Source: JAQUCI01 sp034932685
GTDB taxonomy: Bacteria; Bacillota_I; Bacilli_A; Erysipelotrichales; Erysipelotrichaceae
Assembly: GCA_034932685.1 (NCBI GenBank)
Contig: JAYFOM010000016.1
Location: forward strand, 1-64,000
Direction: 5' to 3'
DNA length: 64,000 nt
A model generated the notes under the pieces. It had not been told where the DNA came from. It saw nothing but the letters and a program-made list of their open reading frames with translations, and did no database searches. Of this stretch, positions 43,212 through 53,941 are shown in pieces. The translations under genes were made by a program, and so were the position numbers. The number at the start of each line of letters is the position of its first letter. Position 1 is the stretch's first letter.

Positions 43212-44372
43212 TTATACTTTGTTATCGATATAATAACATATATCGTCTAGGATACGTTGGTTATCATAATGATAATCGGCTAGCATTTGCTTACTTTTAA
43301 TAAGTTTTTGTTTATCTTTACATAAATCTAATAGGGTGATATTTAATGAATCTTGATCATTTTTAGCGATAACACCATGTTCTTTTTTAGTGATTTGATC
43401 CTTTACTCCAGCTACATCTAGCGCTAAGACCGGAGTTGTACTTATTAGTGATTCAATTACTATTGTTGGGTAACCTTCATAAAGAGAGGATAATACAAAT
43501 AGATCATTACGACGAATATATGGATAGGGATTAGTTTGATAACCCAAGAATTGTACTTTATCATTAAGATCAAGTTGGATAACTAGTGTTTGTAATTTAT
43601 CTTTTAAAATACCATCACCAATGATTTCAAGATTTACATCAACACCATGGTCGACGACATACTTAACGGCCTTGATTAAACGATCAAGCCCTTTTTGAGG
43701 ATGGAAACGAGCTACAGAAATAAGATTTATTTTGTTTTCATCAAGTGGTTCTATCATATTTTCTGACAATGTCTTAATATGTAATTCATTGATTAAGTTA
43801 TGTATTACGGTAAAATTATCTATTTCAAATACATCCATAAATGAAGAGGCAACTTGATCAGAGCAAGCGATATTCATATTGATCATCAATAGCGCCTTTT
43901 TCAATAACTTCATATGTCGCTTAGCATAGTTGTTTTCTCGATAATCAGTTTGTACCCAATTTAGTTTGTTTTTGCTATCACCTAAGGCAGTAAAAATAGT
44001 ACAAAAGCCTTCCTTTGCAGCAAACTCAACATCATATTGTTTATCAAGTAATGCAATGCGTTTGTTAACTATCATTGTTTTAATAAAAGGCGATTTCATC
44101 AACAAGAAAAATAACGTTTTCTTTGTGATCCCTATAATGTCTTTAGATTTGATGAGACTTTTAATATCAACATCAACGTAAAAGAAAAATTTATCAGAAG
44201 GGATTATTCTAACCCAACTTGGAATCTCATTCATCAGTTCACCATGAGGGTGAAGTATTAGAAGGTCAATATCATACTTATCTTTATCAAGCATGTGTAA
44301 TAGATTATTTAAAATTCTTGATACACCGCCTAATGTCATTTCATCATTTACAAACAAAATTTGCTTTTTCAT
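43212..44372 (-). CDS. Glycosyltransferase family 4
   Basis: This 386-residue GT-B enzyme reads KKQILFVNDEMTLGGVSRIL at the start, LISVARFHPQKGLDRLIKAVK in the middle, FLGYQTNPYPYIRRNDLFVLSSLYEGYPTIVIESL with the E-x7-E retaining motif near residues 300-315, and DVAGVKDQITKKEHGVIAKN. It transfers a sugar to the growing lipid-linked repeat. Its ATG overlaps the flippase stop by one base. Confidence 0.93.
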   Translation of the reverse strand: MKKQILFVNDEMTLGGVSRILNNLLHMLDKDKYDIDLLILHPHGELMNEIPSWVRIIPSDKFFFYVDVDIKSLIKSKDIIGITKKTLFFLLMKSPFIKTMIVNKRIALLDKQYDVEFAAKEGFCTIFTALGDSKNKLNWVQTDYRENNYAKRHMKLLKKALLMINMNIACSDQVASSFMDVFEIDNFTVIHNLINELHIKTLSENMIEPLDENKINLISVARFHPQKGLDRLIKAVKYVVDHGVDVNLEIIGDGILKDKLQTLVIQLDLNDKVQFLGYQTNPYPYIRRNDLFVLSSLYEGYPTIVIESLISTTPVLALDVAGVKDQITKKEHGVIAKNDQDSLNITLLDLCKDKQKLIKSKQMLADYHYDNQRILDDICYYIDNKV

Positions 44373-45823
44373 TACTTGGACCTCACTAATAGAGTTTTAA
44401 TCTTACTTATCATTAACATATGAAATTCATCTTTTGTGAGCGTTATAAAGCCCATATAAACAATAACGCCACTTGTTATCTGAATTACATTTGTGATGAT
44501 TCCAGGACCGTTATAATAACCAATCAAAGAAACAACAACTAGCATTATTATACCCCCTATGAAATAAAGGGCAAAATTACGAATTCTAACATTAAGATTT
44601 AATGATGTTTTAACAAACAACCATTGAACAAACATAACTGTAAACTCAGCGATAACAATAGCGATACATGCACCTAATGCCCCAAAAAGAGGGATCAAGA
44701 TGATATTCAATATCAAATTGATAATTGCGCCAATAACAATTGAAGCAGAATATTTCTTCATCATTCCTGTTGGTAATAAATATTGGATACCAAAAACGTT
44801 ACTGATAGAGATAAACAAAATTATTGGACTTGTAATCATTATTAATAAACCAACGATACTAAATTCTTTTGCCATAAACCAAGGTATAAAATAAGGAGCG
44901 ACACCCATCATGCCAAACATCATAGGAATAGCTAAATAAAGCCCTAACCTAAAGGTTATTGATATATAGGTGTTAATCATTTCATTATCACCCTTTTTAT
45001 GAATGTTGGCGATTCTTGGTAACATCACACTGCCAATTGAAGTGATGAAATAAAGAAACATTTTCACAAAACGAATGGTTTGTTGATAAAAAGCTGATTG
45101 TGCTTCCCAATCAACAGCTAATAAACCAACAAGAGTTTGATCAAGAACATTATATACACTTGATGCTATTTGAGGAACAAATAGAACTAGGTTTGGTTTG
45201 AAGTGTTCATGATATGCGTCTTTGATTGAAATCTTTGATTTATCAATATATTTAGGTAATTGCATAAACATAATGACCTGACCAATTAAAGCGGTCATAA
45301 CATTTATCAATACAAATATCAGTAGATCATCAATAGATTTTACTAAAGTAAATATCAATATAATACCAACTATCTTGATAAATATGTTTCGTAATGCAGC
45401 AATTCTGAACTCTTCAATACCAAGGAAAAACCAAGTGATATCAAACATTGTTACAAATAGTGTTATGCCTTGTAACAAGTAAATGATCTTATATTCAAAC
45501 GGATAGATATTAACAAATATTATATAAAAAACAAGCATGATCAATAGATTCATGACTTGCATAGTGAAGATATCAAAAAAGGTTTTTGATAAGACTTTGC
45601 GATCATCACGTAAAGCACCAATAGTTCTTATACCGTAATTATTGATTCCCATGATACCAAAGATGGTAAACCATTGCACGATAGATGCAGAAAAAGCGTT
45701 AATGCCAAGACCGACATCCCCAATAACGCGAGTTGTATATGGTACAGTAATAAGTGGTACCAAAATGGTAACCACTTGATAAAGTATGTTATAGAAGTAA
45801 TTAACAAATAGCTTACGGTCCAA
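44372..45823 (-). CDS. Polysaccharide flippase, Wzx/MATE-like
   Basis: This roughly 483-residue polytopic protein with 12-14 helices starts with a typical Wzx N-terminus: NYFYNILYQVVTILVPLITVPYTTRVIGDVGLGINAFS. It would flip lipid-linked repeat units to the outer face for the Wzy-like polymerase. A TTG at 45823 is a better start than GTG 45832, because AGAGGTGA is 5 bases upstream of the TTG and overlaps the GTG. Confidence 0.9.
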   Translation of the reverse strand: MDRKLFVNYFYNILYQVVTILVPLITVPYTTRVIGDVGLGINAFSASIVQWFTIFGIMGINNYGIRTIGALRDDRKVLSKTFFDIFTMQVMNLLIMLVFYIIFVNIYPFEYKIIYLLQGITLFVTMFDITWFFLGIEEFRIAALRNIFIKIVGIILIFTLVKSIDDLLIFVLINVMTALIGQVIMFMQLPKYIDKSKISIKDAYHEHFKPNLVLFVPQIASSVYNVLDQTLVGLLAVDWEAQSAFYQQTIRFVKMFLYFITSIGSVMLPRIANIHKKGDNEMINTYISITFRLGLYLAIPMMFGMMGVAPYFIPWFMAKEFSIVGLLIMITSPIILFISISNVFGIQYLLPTGMMKKYSASIVIGAIINLILNIILIPLFGALGACIAIVIAEFTVMFVQWLFVKTSLNLNVRIRNFALYFIGGIIMLVVVSLIGYYNGPGIITNVIQITSGVIVYMGFITLTKDEFHMLMISKIKTLLVRSK

Positions 45824-45884
45824 GGTCTTCACCTCTTGCTAATTATAAAGTAGTTGCTAGACAATGGCAAACTAATCAACATAC

Positions 45885-47054
45885 TTATTTTTGATTTAGC
45901 TCACTATATTTAGCTAAGGCGGCCGCAACTACTGAATCCATATTATAATAACGGAATTCAGCTAAACGACCTAATAAGACAAAGTTGTCAAAATCCTGTA
46001 CATCAGCTACATAACGACGATAAATAGCCATGTTATCATCAGTAAACACTGGATAATATGGAATGTTACCTTTTTCAGCTGTTTCTTCATATGGAAAGGG
46101 ATATTCAACAGCGATAGTTGTCTTAGCAGGTTTTTCTTGCATCAAATGTTTAAACTCAGTAATCCTGGTAAAAGCATGTTCTTCTTTGGGTGTTGGATAG
46201 TTTACTGTCGCTGTTTCTTGATAGATACCATCATGGGTTTGTAGGTCAAAATACAAAGAACGATAAGCGATTTTACCATAACGATAATTCATTAACTCAT
46301 CAAGTTGACCAGTATAGATGAACATCCCTGTGAATGGTTGTCCTTGATACTTGATCACTTTGTTTTCAAAATCAATATTCAAAACGTTTTCAGCTTTTGT
46401 GTTTAAGATAACAGTTATATTCGGATGATCTAACATCTTTTCAAAGATTTTTGTATAACCATTAGTGGGTAAGAATTGGTATTCATCCTGAAAATAGCGA
46501 TCATCATATGATATAAATACAGGTACTCTTTCTGTAACTTTTGGATCAATCTGTTCAGGTGTGAAATCCCATTGTTTCATTGTGTAGTACTTAAACACCT
46601 TTTCATAGATATATTCAGCAAGTTCTCTTATTTGTTCATTCTCGCTTTTTCTTAACATTAATATTGGCACTTTTTCTTCCATACCATATTCATTGATCAA
46701 AGCACTTTTTAGAGAGTTAGCTTCATCGTCTGGAAATAACATTTCAATCGATGTCAAGTTAAAAGGAATTGGTACAATCTTACCATCAACATAACCCTTT
46801 ACTTTATGTTCATAGTCATACCAATCACTGAATTGACGTAAATAATCTAAAACATGAAAATCACGACAATGAAATAAATGTGGTCCATATTGATGTACTA
46901 ACACGCCATTATCATCAACATAGTCATACATATTACCACCAATATGAGAACGTTTATCAATAACTAGTACTTTTTTATTGTCATTGGCGTAACGCTCTGC
47001 CATAACACTTCCTGCATAACCAGCACCTACAATAATTACATCATATTTGTTCAT
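45885..47054 (-). CDS. glf: UDP-galactopyranose mutase
   Basis: This 389-residue flavoenzyme converts UDP-galactopyranose to UDP-galactofuranose. FAD-binding start VIIVGAGYAGSVMAERYA, the HQYGPHLFHC segment, KYTMKQWDF-like YYTMKQWDFTPEQI and the C-terminal GRLAEFRYYNMDSVVAAAL match Glf. Its presence predicts galactofuranose in the surface glycan. It lies one base from rfbB. Confidence 0.96.
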   Translation of the reverse strand: MNKYDVIIVGAGYAGSVMAERYANDNKKVLVIDKRSHIGGNMYDYVDDNGVLVHQYGPHLFHCRDFHVLDYLRQFSDWYDYEHKVKGYVDGKIVPIPFNLTSIEMLFPDDEANSLKSALINEYGMEEKVPILMLRKSENEQIRELAEYIYEKVFKYYTMKQWDFTPEQIDPKVTERVPVFISYDDRYFQDEYQFLPTNGYTKIFEKMLDHPNITVILNTKAENVLNIDFENKVIKYQGQPFTGMFIYTGQLDELMNYRYGKIAYRSLYFDLQTHDGIYQETATVNYPTPKEEHAFTRITEFKHLMQEKPAKTTIAVEYPFPYEETAEKGNIPYYPVFTDDNMAIYRRYVADVQDFDNFVLLGRLAEFRYYNMDSVVAAALAKYSELNQK

Positions 47055-48074
47055 TTATCGTCCCTCGTACATTCTTTTATAATAGTCCATGTATTCACCA
47101 CTTATAATGTTTTTCCACCAATCCTGATTATCAATGTACCATTGGATTGTTTCTTTTATCCCATCATCAAAATTATACTTAGCGACCCACCCAAGATCTT
47201 TGATTATCTTATCAGCGTTTATCGCATAACGAAGATCATGGCCTGGTCTATCAGTCACAAAACTGATTAAAGATTCGGGTTTATCAAGTAAGCTTAAAAT
47301 AGTCTTTACGATCTCAAGATTTGTTCTTTCATTATTACCACCAATATTGTAAACACTACCGTTTTGACCTTTTCTAATTATTAGATCAATTGCTGAACAA
47401 TGATCATATACATGAAGCCAGTCACGGATATTTTCTCCTGTTCCATATACGGGTAGTTTCTCATCAGCTAATGCTCTACTTATCATTAATGGGATTAACT
47501 TTTCAGGAAATTGATAAGCACCATAGTTATTACTGCATCTTGAGATGCTCATTGGTAGTTTGAAGGTTCTGTGATATGCCATTACCAATAGATCAGCACC
47601 AGCTTTAGAAGCACTGTATGGGCTTGAAGCATGAATTGGACTTATCTCACTAAATAGCAAATCTGGTCTATCTAATGGTAGATCGCCATATACTTCATCA
47701 GTTGAAACCTGATGGAATCGTTTAACTTTATACTTCAAGCAAGCATCCATTAATACTTGCGTCCCTAAAATATTAGTTATAAGGAATACTTCTGGGGTTT
47801 CAACAGATCTATCAACATGCGTTTCAGCTGCGAAATTTACGACTACATCAAATGTATTATTTTTTACTAATTCATCAATGAATGCTCTATCAGCGATATC
47901 GCCTTTAATAAAACGGAAGCGTTTATCTTTCAGCGCTTTTTCTAAAGTAGCCATATTTCCAGCATATGTAAGTTTATCAACACATAAGATTGTATCTTCT
48001 GAATAATTATCAAGTAAATAATAAACAAAATTACTGCCGATAAAACCGGCGCCACCTGTTATTAACCAGTTCAT
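47055..48074 (-). CDS. rfbB: dTDP-glucose 4,6-dehydratase
   Basis: This 339-residue NAD-dependent SDR makes dTDP-4-keto-6-deoxyglucose from dTDP-glucose. TGGAGFIGSNFVYYLL, the FHQVSTDEVYGDL segment, and the catalytic pair YSASKAGADLLV with RCSNNYGAYQFPEKLIPLMI are diagnostic. rfbA precedes it, but rfbC and rfbD are not in the operon. AAAGGAGAA precedes the ATG. Confidence 0.96.
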   Translation of the reverse strand: MNWLITGGAGFIGSNFVYYLLDNYSEDTILCVDKLTYAGNMATLEKALKDKRFRFIKGDIADRAFIDELVKNNTFDVVVNFAAETHVDRSVETPEVFLITNILGTQVLMDACLKYKVKRFHQVSTDEVYGDLPLDRPDLLFSEISPIHASSPYSASKAGADLLVMAYHRTFKLPMSISRCSNNYGAYQFPEKLIPLMISRALADEKLPVYGTGENIRDWLHVYDHCSAIDLIIRKGQNGSVYNIGGNNERTNLEIVKTILSLLDKPESLISFVTDRPGHDLRYAINADKIIKDLGWVAKYNFDDGIKETIQWYIDNQDWWKNIISGEYMDYYKRMYEGR

Positions 48075-48085
48075 TTTATTCTCCT

Positions 48086-48970
48086 TTATATTTGTGAAAA
48101 ATAACTTGCGTTAGCAACATTCTTTAGATGTTGACCATACGATGATTTACCATATATCTTAGCTGCTTCAAGTAGCTGTTCCTTAGTTATCCATTTGTTG
48201 TTATAAGCGATCTCTTCTGGTATTGATATTTTAACACCTTGGACATCTTCAACAATTTTAACAAAATTAGCTGCTTCAAATAGTGAGTTCATTTCGCCAG
48301 TATCAAGCCAAGCGAAACCACGACCAAAAAGTTCACAATTCAAATCACCAAGTTCAAGATAAATTTTGTTTAAATCGGTTATTTCAAGTTCGCCACGAGC
48401 AGAAGGCTTTATTGTTTTCGCAAACTCAACCACTCTATTATCATAAAAATAAAGACCAACAGCGGCATAGTTTGACTTTGGCTGTTTAGGCTTTTCTTCA
48501 AGTGATAGCACCTTACCGTTTTGATCAAATTCAATAACCCCAAATCTTTCAGGATCATTTACATAATGACCAAAAATAGTTGCTTTACCTTTACTGTTTT
48601 TAGCTCTAAGCAACATCTCAGTGAATCTATTGCCATAGAAAATATTATCACCCAAGATCATACACACATCGTCATTACCGATAAACTCTTCACCAATTAT
48701 AAAAGCTTGCGCTAAACCATCGGGAGATGGTTGTTCCTTGTATGAAAGGCTCAAACCAAATTGTGAACCATCTTTTAATAGTTCTTTAAATCTTGGCAGA
48801 TCAGTGGGTGTAGATATCAGTAAAATATCTTTGATGCCTGCTAGCATCAAGGTTGATAAAGGATAGTAGATCATAGGCTTATCATAAATAGGCAAAAGCT
48901 GTTTTGATGTAACCAGTGTTAAAGGATATAAACGTGATCCACTTCCACCGGCTAATATTATACCTTTCAT
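48086..48970 (-). CDS. rfbA: Glucose-1-phosphate thymidylyltransferase
   Basis: This roughly 294-residue enzyme makes dTDP-glucose from dTTP and glucose 1-phosphate, the first step toward 6-deoxysugars. MKGIILAGGSGSRLYPLT, KQLLPIYDKPMIYYPL, ILGDNIFYG and FAWLDTGEMNSLFEA are RfbA/RmlA signatures. ATG 48970 is chosen because GGAGG of the ribosome binding site lies inside the longer frame that begins at 48982. A TATAAT on the reverse strand at 48997-48992 is a plausible -10 for this operon. Confidence 0.96.
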   Translation of the reverse strand: MKGIILAGGSGSRLYPLTLVTSKQLLPIYDKPMIYYPLSTLMLAGIKDILLISTPTDLPRFKELLKDGSQFGLSLSYKEQPSPDGLAQAFIIGEEFIGNDDVCMILGDNIFYGNRFTEMLLRAKNSKGKATIFGHYVNDPERFGVIEFDQNGKVLSLEEKPKQPKSNYAAVGLYFYDNRVVEFAKTIKPSARGELEITDLNKIYLELGDLNCELFGRGFAWLDTGEMNSLFEAANFVKIVEDVQGVKISIPEEIAYNNKWITKEQLLEAAKIYGKSSYGQHLKNVANASYFSQI

Positions 48971-49137
48971 AGAAACCTCCATTACATTTGCATTATATCA
49001 TAATAAATATTATCGTTGACATAAGTAATAATTAAGAAATTGCTATAATCATTATTAAATATAATGAAATTAAAGTGTTACTTATCTCATATTTAAAAAG
49101 TGCTATAAAAAAATAACACATTATTTTGGGAAAACGC

Positions 49138-51441
49138 TCATTTTTTCTTTTTTGATTGATTCGTCTCAACCATAAAAAGGATGACAAATCCAGATAAACC
49201 TAGAATCGATAAAACAAAGCCTAGTTTTATTCCCGTTGGAATAAAATACATTTCAATGGTGCTATTTCCAGATTTGATAGGAAAACCAATATATCCACCA
49301 TTTACTTGGTAAGTTTTTACTCTTGCTCCGTTTACAAATACATTCCAACTTGAGTCAAAAGGTAGAGTAACTAAGATAAAAGAGTCGTCTTCACTATCAG
49401 TGTATCCTACTAACTTATTACCACCATAAGTGATGTTGTTAAGCGTTGCGTTATCATTATTAGTTAATAACTTCGAAACTTCATAGAAATCTTTATCATT
49501 AACGACAAGTGTTTGATCAAGTAACGACAGATTATTGTTGTGTATATTTTTTAAGTCATTATAGGTCAATATTTTTGAGTATGATGTACCCAACTTTCGA
49601 TAATTGAGGTTTTCATACACTTGGAAACCATAATAGTCGTCGATTTTGAAATATTCACCTCCTGATGGTAGTTGACTAGATTCAGTTACAATGAGGTATT
49701 TAACATTAAGGTAATCTAAAAGAACGGAATCTCTTATGTAGAAAATCCATGGGGAACCGTAATAAGAGACATCAACTAAAGCAGATGTATCATTAAATGA
49801 AGGAGAATAAGTTGAATCATAAGTTATTACACCGTTGATATTATAAACCTGGCTCATGTTAGGGCTGAAATCCCAGTAAACTGAGTTTATATCAACATAA
49901 ACTCTATAATATAGATTAGAATTTTCTTCGTCTAGGGAATCTAAGTACCGATTGAAATCTCCACGATTATTCTCTAAAACACTAGATGCTCTATAAATAA
50001 AATCCCAACTAAAATAACTTTTTTCAATTTCTTTTTGACTTAAATACCAGCTAGACAAACCTAATTCCAAAACGATTATCAAAACTATTGAACCGATAAT
50101 TTTTCTCGGAGAAAAAGCAAATATTAGAGCATAAATTAAATACAAAATTGCAAATAAAGCAAATAAGTAAAATTGATTTACAAAGTTGTTGATATCAAAA
50201 TTGTGTTCAGTAATAAAACCAGTAATAGGAACTATAGTGATACAAATTATAGCTAAAACAAGACTAACAAAAACGACATTTCTTTTGTTAATTTCATTAA
50301 TCCGATTTAGATATTCGGAAGCTATAAGTATGTTTACCATTGCAAACAAAAACAGCCACCTAAGTGAAGGATCAGCAAAACCGTGCATTGCTGAGTTTGC
50401 AGTTGGGCAAACCATGATCATTATTAAAACAATATACAATACTATTGATGCTATTTTGAACTTTTTATTCTTATCAAAAAAAACTTGACTTAAAAATACA
50501 ACTGTGGCTGATCCGCTGTACAAACATATCTCACGAACAACATGCCAGTCGATTTCAAAAATATTGTTTTTATATAGATATAAGTAATTAGGCACTAAAG
50601 CAGAAACTAATTGATGGAAATACAGTTTTGGATATGGATAAGATAACATTAATCCAACAAAACTCAATCTGTTACTATTTATTAAATAGAAAACAGTGGG
50701 TAGTGTTAAAACGCCAGTAATCATAATACCTATAAAATAGAACAGTATTAATAGAAGCGTATCTTTGATAAAAAATCGCATATTGGGCTTTAACAGAAAA
50801 TAACGATAAGTAAAATATAAAGGAGTGAAGAAAGAAACAGTATAAAAGAAATAAAAATTAGTAAACAAGAGTAACGCACATGAAAATGTAAAGAGTAGTT
50901 TTTTTTGGTGTCTAAGGTATAACTCAATCCCTACAAAATAAAGAGGCAAAAAACTGTAAAAGGAAAGAAACGATAATTGTCCTGAATAGAATATAGCCCA
51001 ACCGCTAAATGCATAACTCAAGGAGCCAATTATTCTAACATAGGGTTTATAATTAAAAACAGTCAGCAAATAGTAAAAAGTAAAACCTGACACATAGAAC
51101 TTCAGGATTGTTTGAATCATATATGCAGTGAAGAAATTTGTTCTAAAAAGGAGTGATATATAAGCATAGATATCTCCTACTAGATAGTAACTTCTTGAAG
51201 CATAAAAGTTAGATCCTAAGAAAGTGGACCATGAATAAAAAGGTAATTCCTTATTTACAAGAAAATTCCTTATAAGATGTTTAAATTCTGTAAAGTATTG
51301 ATACCATTGAGTTTTTACGTCTGTGCCATATGTAAATGGAACATTATTAATCCAATAAGGTGCAAACATAAGAACAAGAATAAGTGTAATTAGCAAGAAT
51401 AGGATAATAATGGATTGATGGTTTTTATATAATTTATTCAT
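49138..51441 (-). CDS. YfhO-family membrane protein
   Basis: This 767-residue protein has about 12 membrane helices in the first ~480 residues and an extracytoplasmic C-terminal domain ending in a final helix. Family features are YGTDVKTQWYQYFTEFKH near residue 40, LPFYSWSTFLGSNFY, and the late VTLPFDSSWNVFVNGARVKTYQVNGGYIGFPIKSG. B. subtilis YfhO acts with a CsbB-type glycosyltransferase and a GtcA-type protein in glycosylating wall polymers. It is divergent from a paralog at 51686. No promoter was pinned down in the 244-base gap between them. Confidence 0.88.
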   Translation of the reverse strand: MNKLYKNHQSIIILFLLITLILVLMFAPYWINNVPFTYGTDVKTQWYQYFTEFKHLIRNFLVNKELPFYSWSTFLGSNFYASRSYYLVGDIYAYISLLFRTNFFTAYMIQTILKFYVSGFTFYYLLTVFNYKPYVRIIGSLSYAFSGWAIFYSGQLSFLSFYSFLPLYFVGIELYLRHQKKLLFTFSCALLLFTNFYFFYTVSFFTPLYFTYRYFLLKPNMRFFIKDTLLLILFYFIGIMITGVLTLPTVFYLINSNRLSFVGLMLSYPYPKLYFHQLVSALVPNYLYLYKNNIFEIDWHVVREICLYSGSATVVFLSQVFFDKNKKFKIASIVLYIVLIMIMVCPTANSAMHGFADPSLRWLFLFAMVNILIASEYLNRINEINKRNVVFVSLVLAIICITIVPITGFITEHNFDINNFVNQFYLFALFAILYLIYALIFAFSPRKIIGSIVLIIVLELGLSSWYLSQKEIEKSYFSWDFIYRASSVLENNRGDFNRYLDSLDEENSNLYYRVYVDINSVYWDFSPNMSQVYNINGVITYDSTYSPSFNDTSALVDVSYYGSPWIFYIRDSVLLDYLNVKYLIVTESSQLPSGGEYFKIDDYYGFQVYENLNYRKLGTSYSKILTYNDLKNIHNNNLSLLDQTLVVNDKDFYEVSKLLTNNDNATLNNITYGGNKLVGYTDSEDDSFILVTLPFDSSWNVFVNGARVKTYQVNGGYIGFPIKSGNSTIEMYFIPTGIKLGFVLSILGLSGFVILFMVETNQSKKKK

Positions 51442-51685
51442 TAATGATACCTTTCGCTATTAGAATGATATTTCATATAGCATCAGTATAACATTATGCA
51501 CTCTATTCATCGATAAAATAATAGAGATTTATTGTCACAAGTTGTTAGTAACTTAATCAGCTGTCAAAATTGAATTGATACTATTAATTGGTATATATCA
51601 TAATAGAAGATCACGTATTAAATAATTATTAGTGACGTTAATGTGAATTGTTATGATAAAATATTAATTAGTAAAGAGGGCTATA

Positions 51686-53941
51686 ATGAAACATCAACAG
51701 TTTATAAAAAAGGATTTTGTTAAGTTGTTTTTAATCATAAGTATAATTGTATTAGTTGTATTTGCCCCATACATATTTTTTAAACGTCCATTTATACTTG
51801 TTAATGATCAGATATTTCAGTTTAACTTATATTATAGGGAATGGACCAACTTAATAAAAGATTTAATTAGTGACGGAACAATGCCTTTTTACTCATGGTA
51901 TAAATTTCTTGGATCGGATTTTTACTCCTCAAATGCGCTTTACACAATCGGTGATGTATTCTATCCCATTTTACTGATATTGTTTAGAAATCTTGAAAAG
52001 GCTCTATTATTCGAGACTATTATCATGATTTACATTTCGGCGTATACGATGTTTTGTTATATAAAACAAAGATCTAGTAAATCAGAATTAATAGCGATAA
52101 CTTTTGCTGTATTATATTCTATTAGTGGAACGGCGACACTATATTTTGGTAATTATATGTTTCATCGCTTCTATGCATTTATGCCACTTTTATTTTTAGG
52201 TGTCGATAACTGGATAAAAAATAATAAGGGCTTGCTTTTTACTTTTGCGACATTTTTTCTTTTGATACAAAATTACTATCTAATGTTTATTGTTAGTGCA
52301 TTTTTACCTATTTACTTTACAATTATTTACAGAGAAAATCTTAAGGAGCCTTTTAATCTTATTTTATATTTTAAATCCGCATTGAAATTAATTCTCTTTT
52401 ATCTTTTAGGGTTTATGATCAGTGCAATTTTGTTGGTACCTTCGATTCTGAATTTATTAAACAATCAACGCTTGGGGAATGATAGCTATGGTCTTTTTTG
52501 GGAACTACGAGTAATTTTAGGCTATGTATTCAGCTTTCTTGCCGGTCCCTTTCCAACATACACTTATTTTCCAAATATGTTTTACTCAGGCTATAATGGA
52601 CACGCGTATTGGTACTCTATGTATATTTCCTCAAGTCTATTATTTGTATTAATCGGGGGGTTGTTTAGTAAAAGTAGTTTAGTCAGAAAAAAATCCATCC
52701 AGTTCTGGCTGTTGTCTTTGGTAATATTGTTTGTTTTACCTATAAGTTCATTATTTCATGGATTTAGTGAGCCATCCATGCGAGTATCTTTGCCATTAAT
52801 ATTCTTCTCAATCACATGTGGTAATGATATATTGAATCTTGAAAATCTCAAAAGTATAAAAAAAGGATTTTACGCTTATTTAGTAATTTTTATAATCGCT
52901 GCTATAGTTGCTTTGTTATCAGGAATTTACGAAGATAAACATTATATTCAAGCAATTTATCTTTTAATTAGTTTGATTTTTTCATACTTTCTTGTCTTGT
53001 TAATTAATGTCAGCAACAAGAAAATTTTAGTTATTCTGATAATAGTTGAAAGCGTAATGCATTCTTTTTTAGCTATGCAAATTTTGAACAGAGGATTTTA
53101 TTGGCATAATCCGAATTTCACTCAAAGTTATCTTGATTATTATCAAGATATCGACGAAGAACGGATGTATCGTATCTATGTAAATCCTAAAAACTTAATG
53201 CCTTCAAGTGTTTTGAACTTAAATCAAAGTTTGCAATATCGTTTCATGACAACAACAACATATGATTCAATGTATGAACCTGAATTAAGTGATTTTTTAA
53301 ACTGGATCGGTTTCGATTGGCACATAATTGACATAAAAAACCCAATAATACAAACGCTTTTAGGAGTTAAGTATTATTTAGGATTTGATAATGGCGATAT
53401 CCCTTATCCTTATTCAGAATACATATATAGTATTGATCATTATAATGTGTATAAAAACCCGTATTATTTGGGAATGGGGTTTACATACTCATCGTTTATA
53501 AATAACTCTATGTTAGGTGATGATATTGACTGGTTAAATGAACTGATACTTGATGACACTGATTATGAATATTTCAAAGATATGCAATCAAGTGAACGTA
53601 AAACGCTTGATATATATTATAAGTCGGGAAATGGTTTTGTTGCCGGCATTGAAAATCAAGTAGAGACCATACTATTTATATCGATACCATATAATAAAGG
53701 TTGGAAAGCTTACGACAATGGAGAACTAATGCAAATTATGAAGGTTCAAGGAGGTTTTATAGGAGTTTACTTGGCGCCAGGATATCATGAGTTGAATTTT
53801 AGTTTTGTACCATATGGATTTAAGACTGGAGCTCTGATTACTTTAATCGGTAGTATAATTTATGGATATTTATTTATAATTAAAAAGCAAAAAGATAAAG
53901 ATAATTCGGCAACCAACTCACAAATAAGTTGTAATCAATAA
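51686..53941 (+). CDS. YfhO-family membrane protein, paralog
   Basis: This 751-residue protein has the same layout as its divergent neighbour: LVNDQIFQFNLYYREWTNLI near residue 40, MPFYSWYKFLGSDFYSS, about 12 helices, and ISIPYNKGWKAYDNGELMQIMKVQGGFIGVYLAPG near the end. The two are clearly homologous but well diverged. It probably acts in transferring sugars to an envelope polymer from the outer face. AAAGAGGGC precedes the ATG. Confidence 0.88.
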   Translation: MKHQQFIKKDFVKLFLIISIIVLVVFAPYIFFKRPFILVNDQIFQFNLYYREWTNLIKDLISDGTMPFYSWYKFLGSDFYSSNALYTIGDVFYPILLILFRNLEKALLFETIIMIYISAYTMFCYIKQRSSKSELIAITFAVLYSISGTATLYFGNYMFHRFYAFMPLLFLGVDNWIKNNKGLLFTFATFFLLIQNYYLMFIVSAFLPIYFTIIYRENLKEPFNLILYFKSALKLILFYLLGFMISAILLVPSILNLLNNQRLGNDSYGLFWELRVILGYVFSFLAGPFPTYTYFPNMFYSGYNGHAYWYSMYISSSLLFVLIGGLFSKSSLVRKKSIQFWLLSLVILFVLPISSLFHGFSEPSMRVSLPLIFFSITCGNDILNLENLKSIKKGFYAYLVIFIIAAIVALLSGIYEDKHYIQAIYLLISLIFSYFLVLLINVSNKKILVILIIVESVMHSFLAMQILNRGFYWHNPNFTQSYLDYYQDIDEERMYRIYVNPKNLMPSSVLNLNQSLQYRFMTTTTYDSMYEPELSDFLNWIGFDWHIIDIKNPIIQTLLGVKYYLGFDNGDIPYPYSEYIYSIDHYNVYKNPYYLGMGFTYSSFINNSMLGDDIDWLNELILDDTDYEYFKDMQSSERKTLDIYYKSGNGFVAGIENQVETILFISIPYNKGWKAYDNGELMQIMKVQGGFIGVYLAPGYHELNFSFVPYGFKTGALITLIGSIIYGYLFIIKKQKDKDNSATNSQISCNQ

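Noticed and set aside
49016..49049. Rightward promoter TTGACA ... TATAAT in the rfbA/yfhO gap
   Set aside because: The spacer is 22 bases, too long, and no rightward gene follows; both neighbours read leftward.
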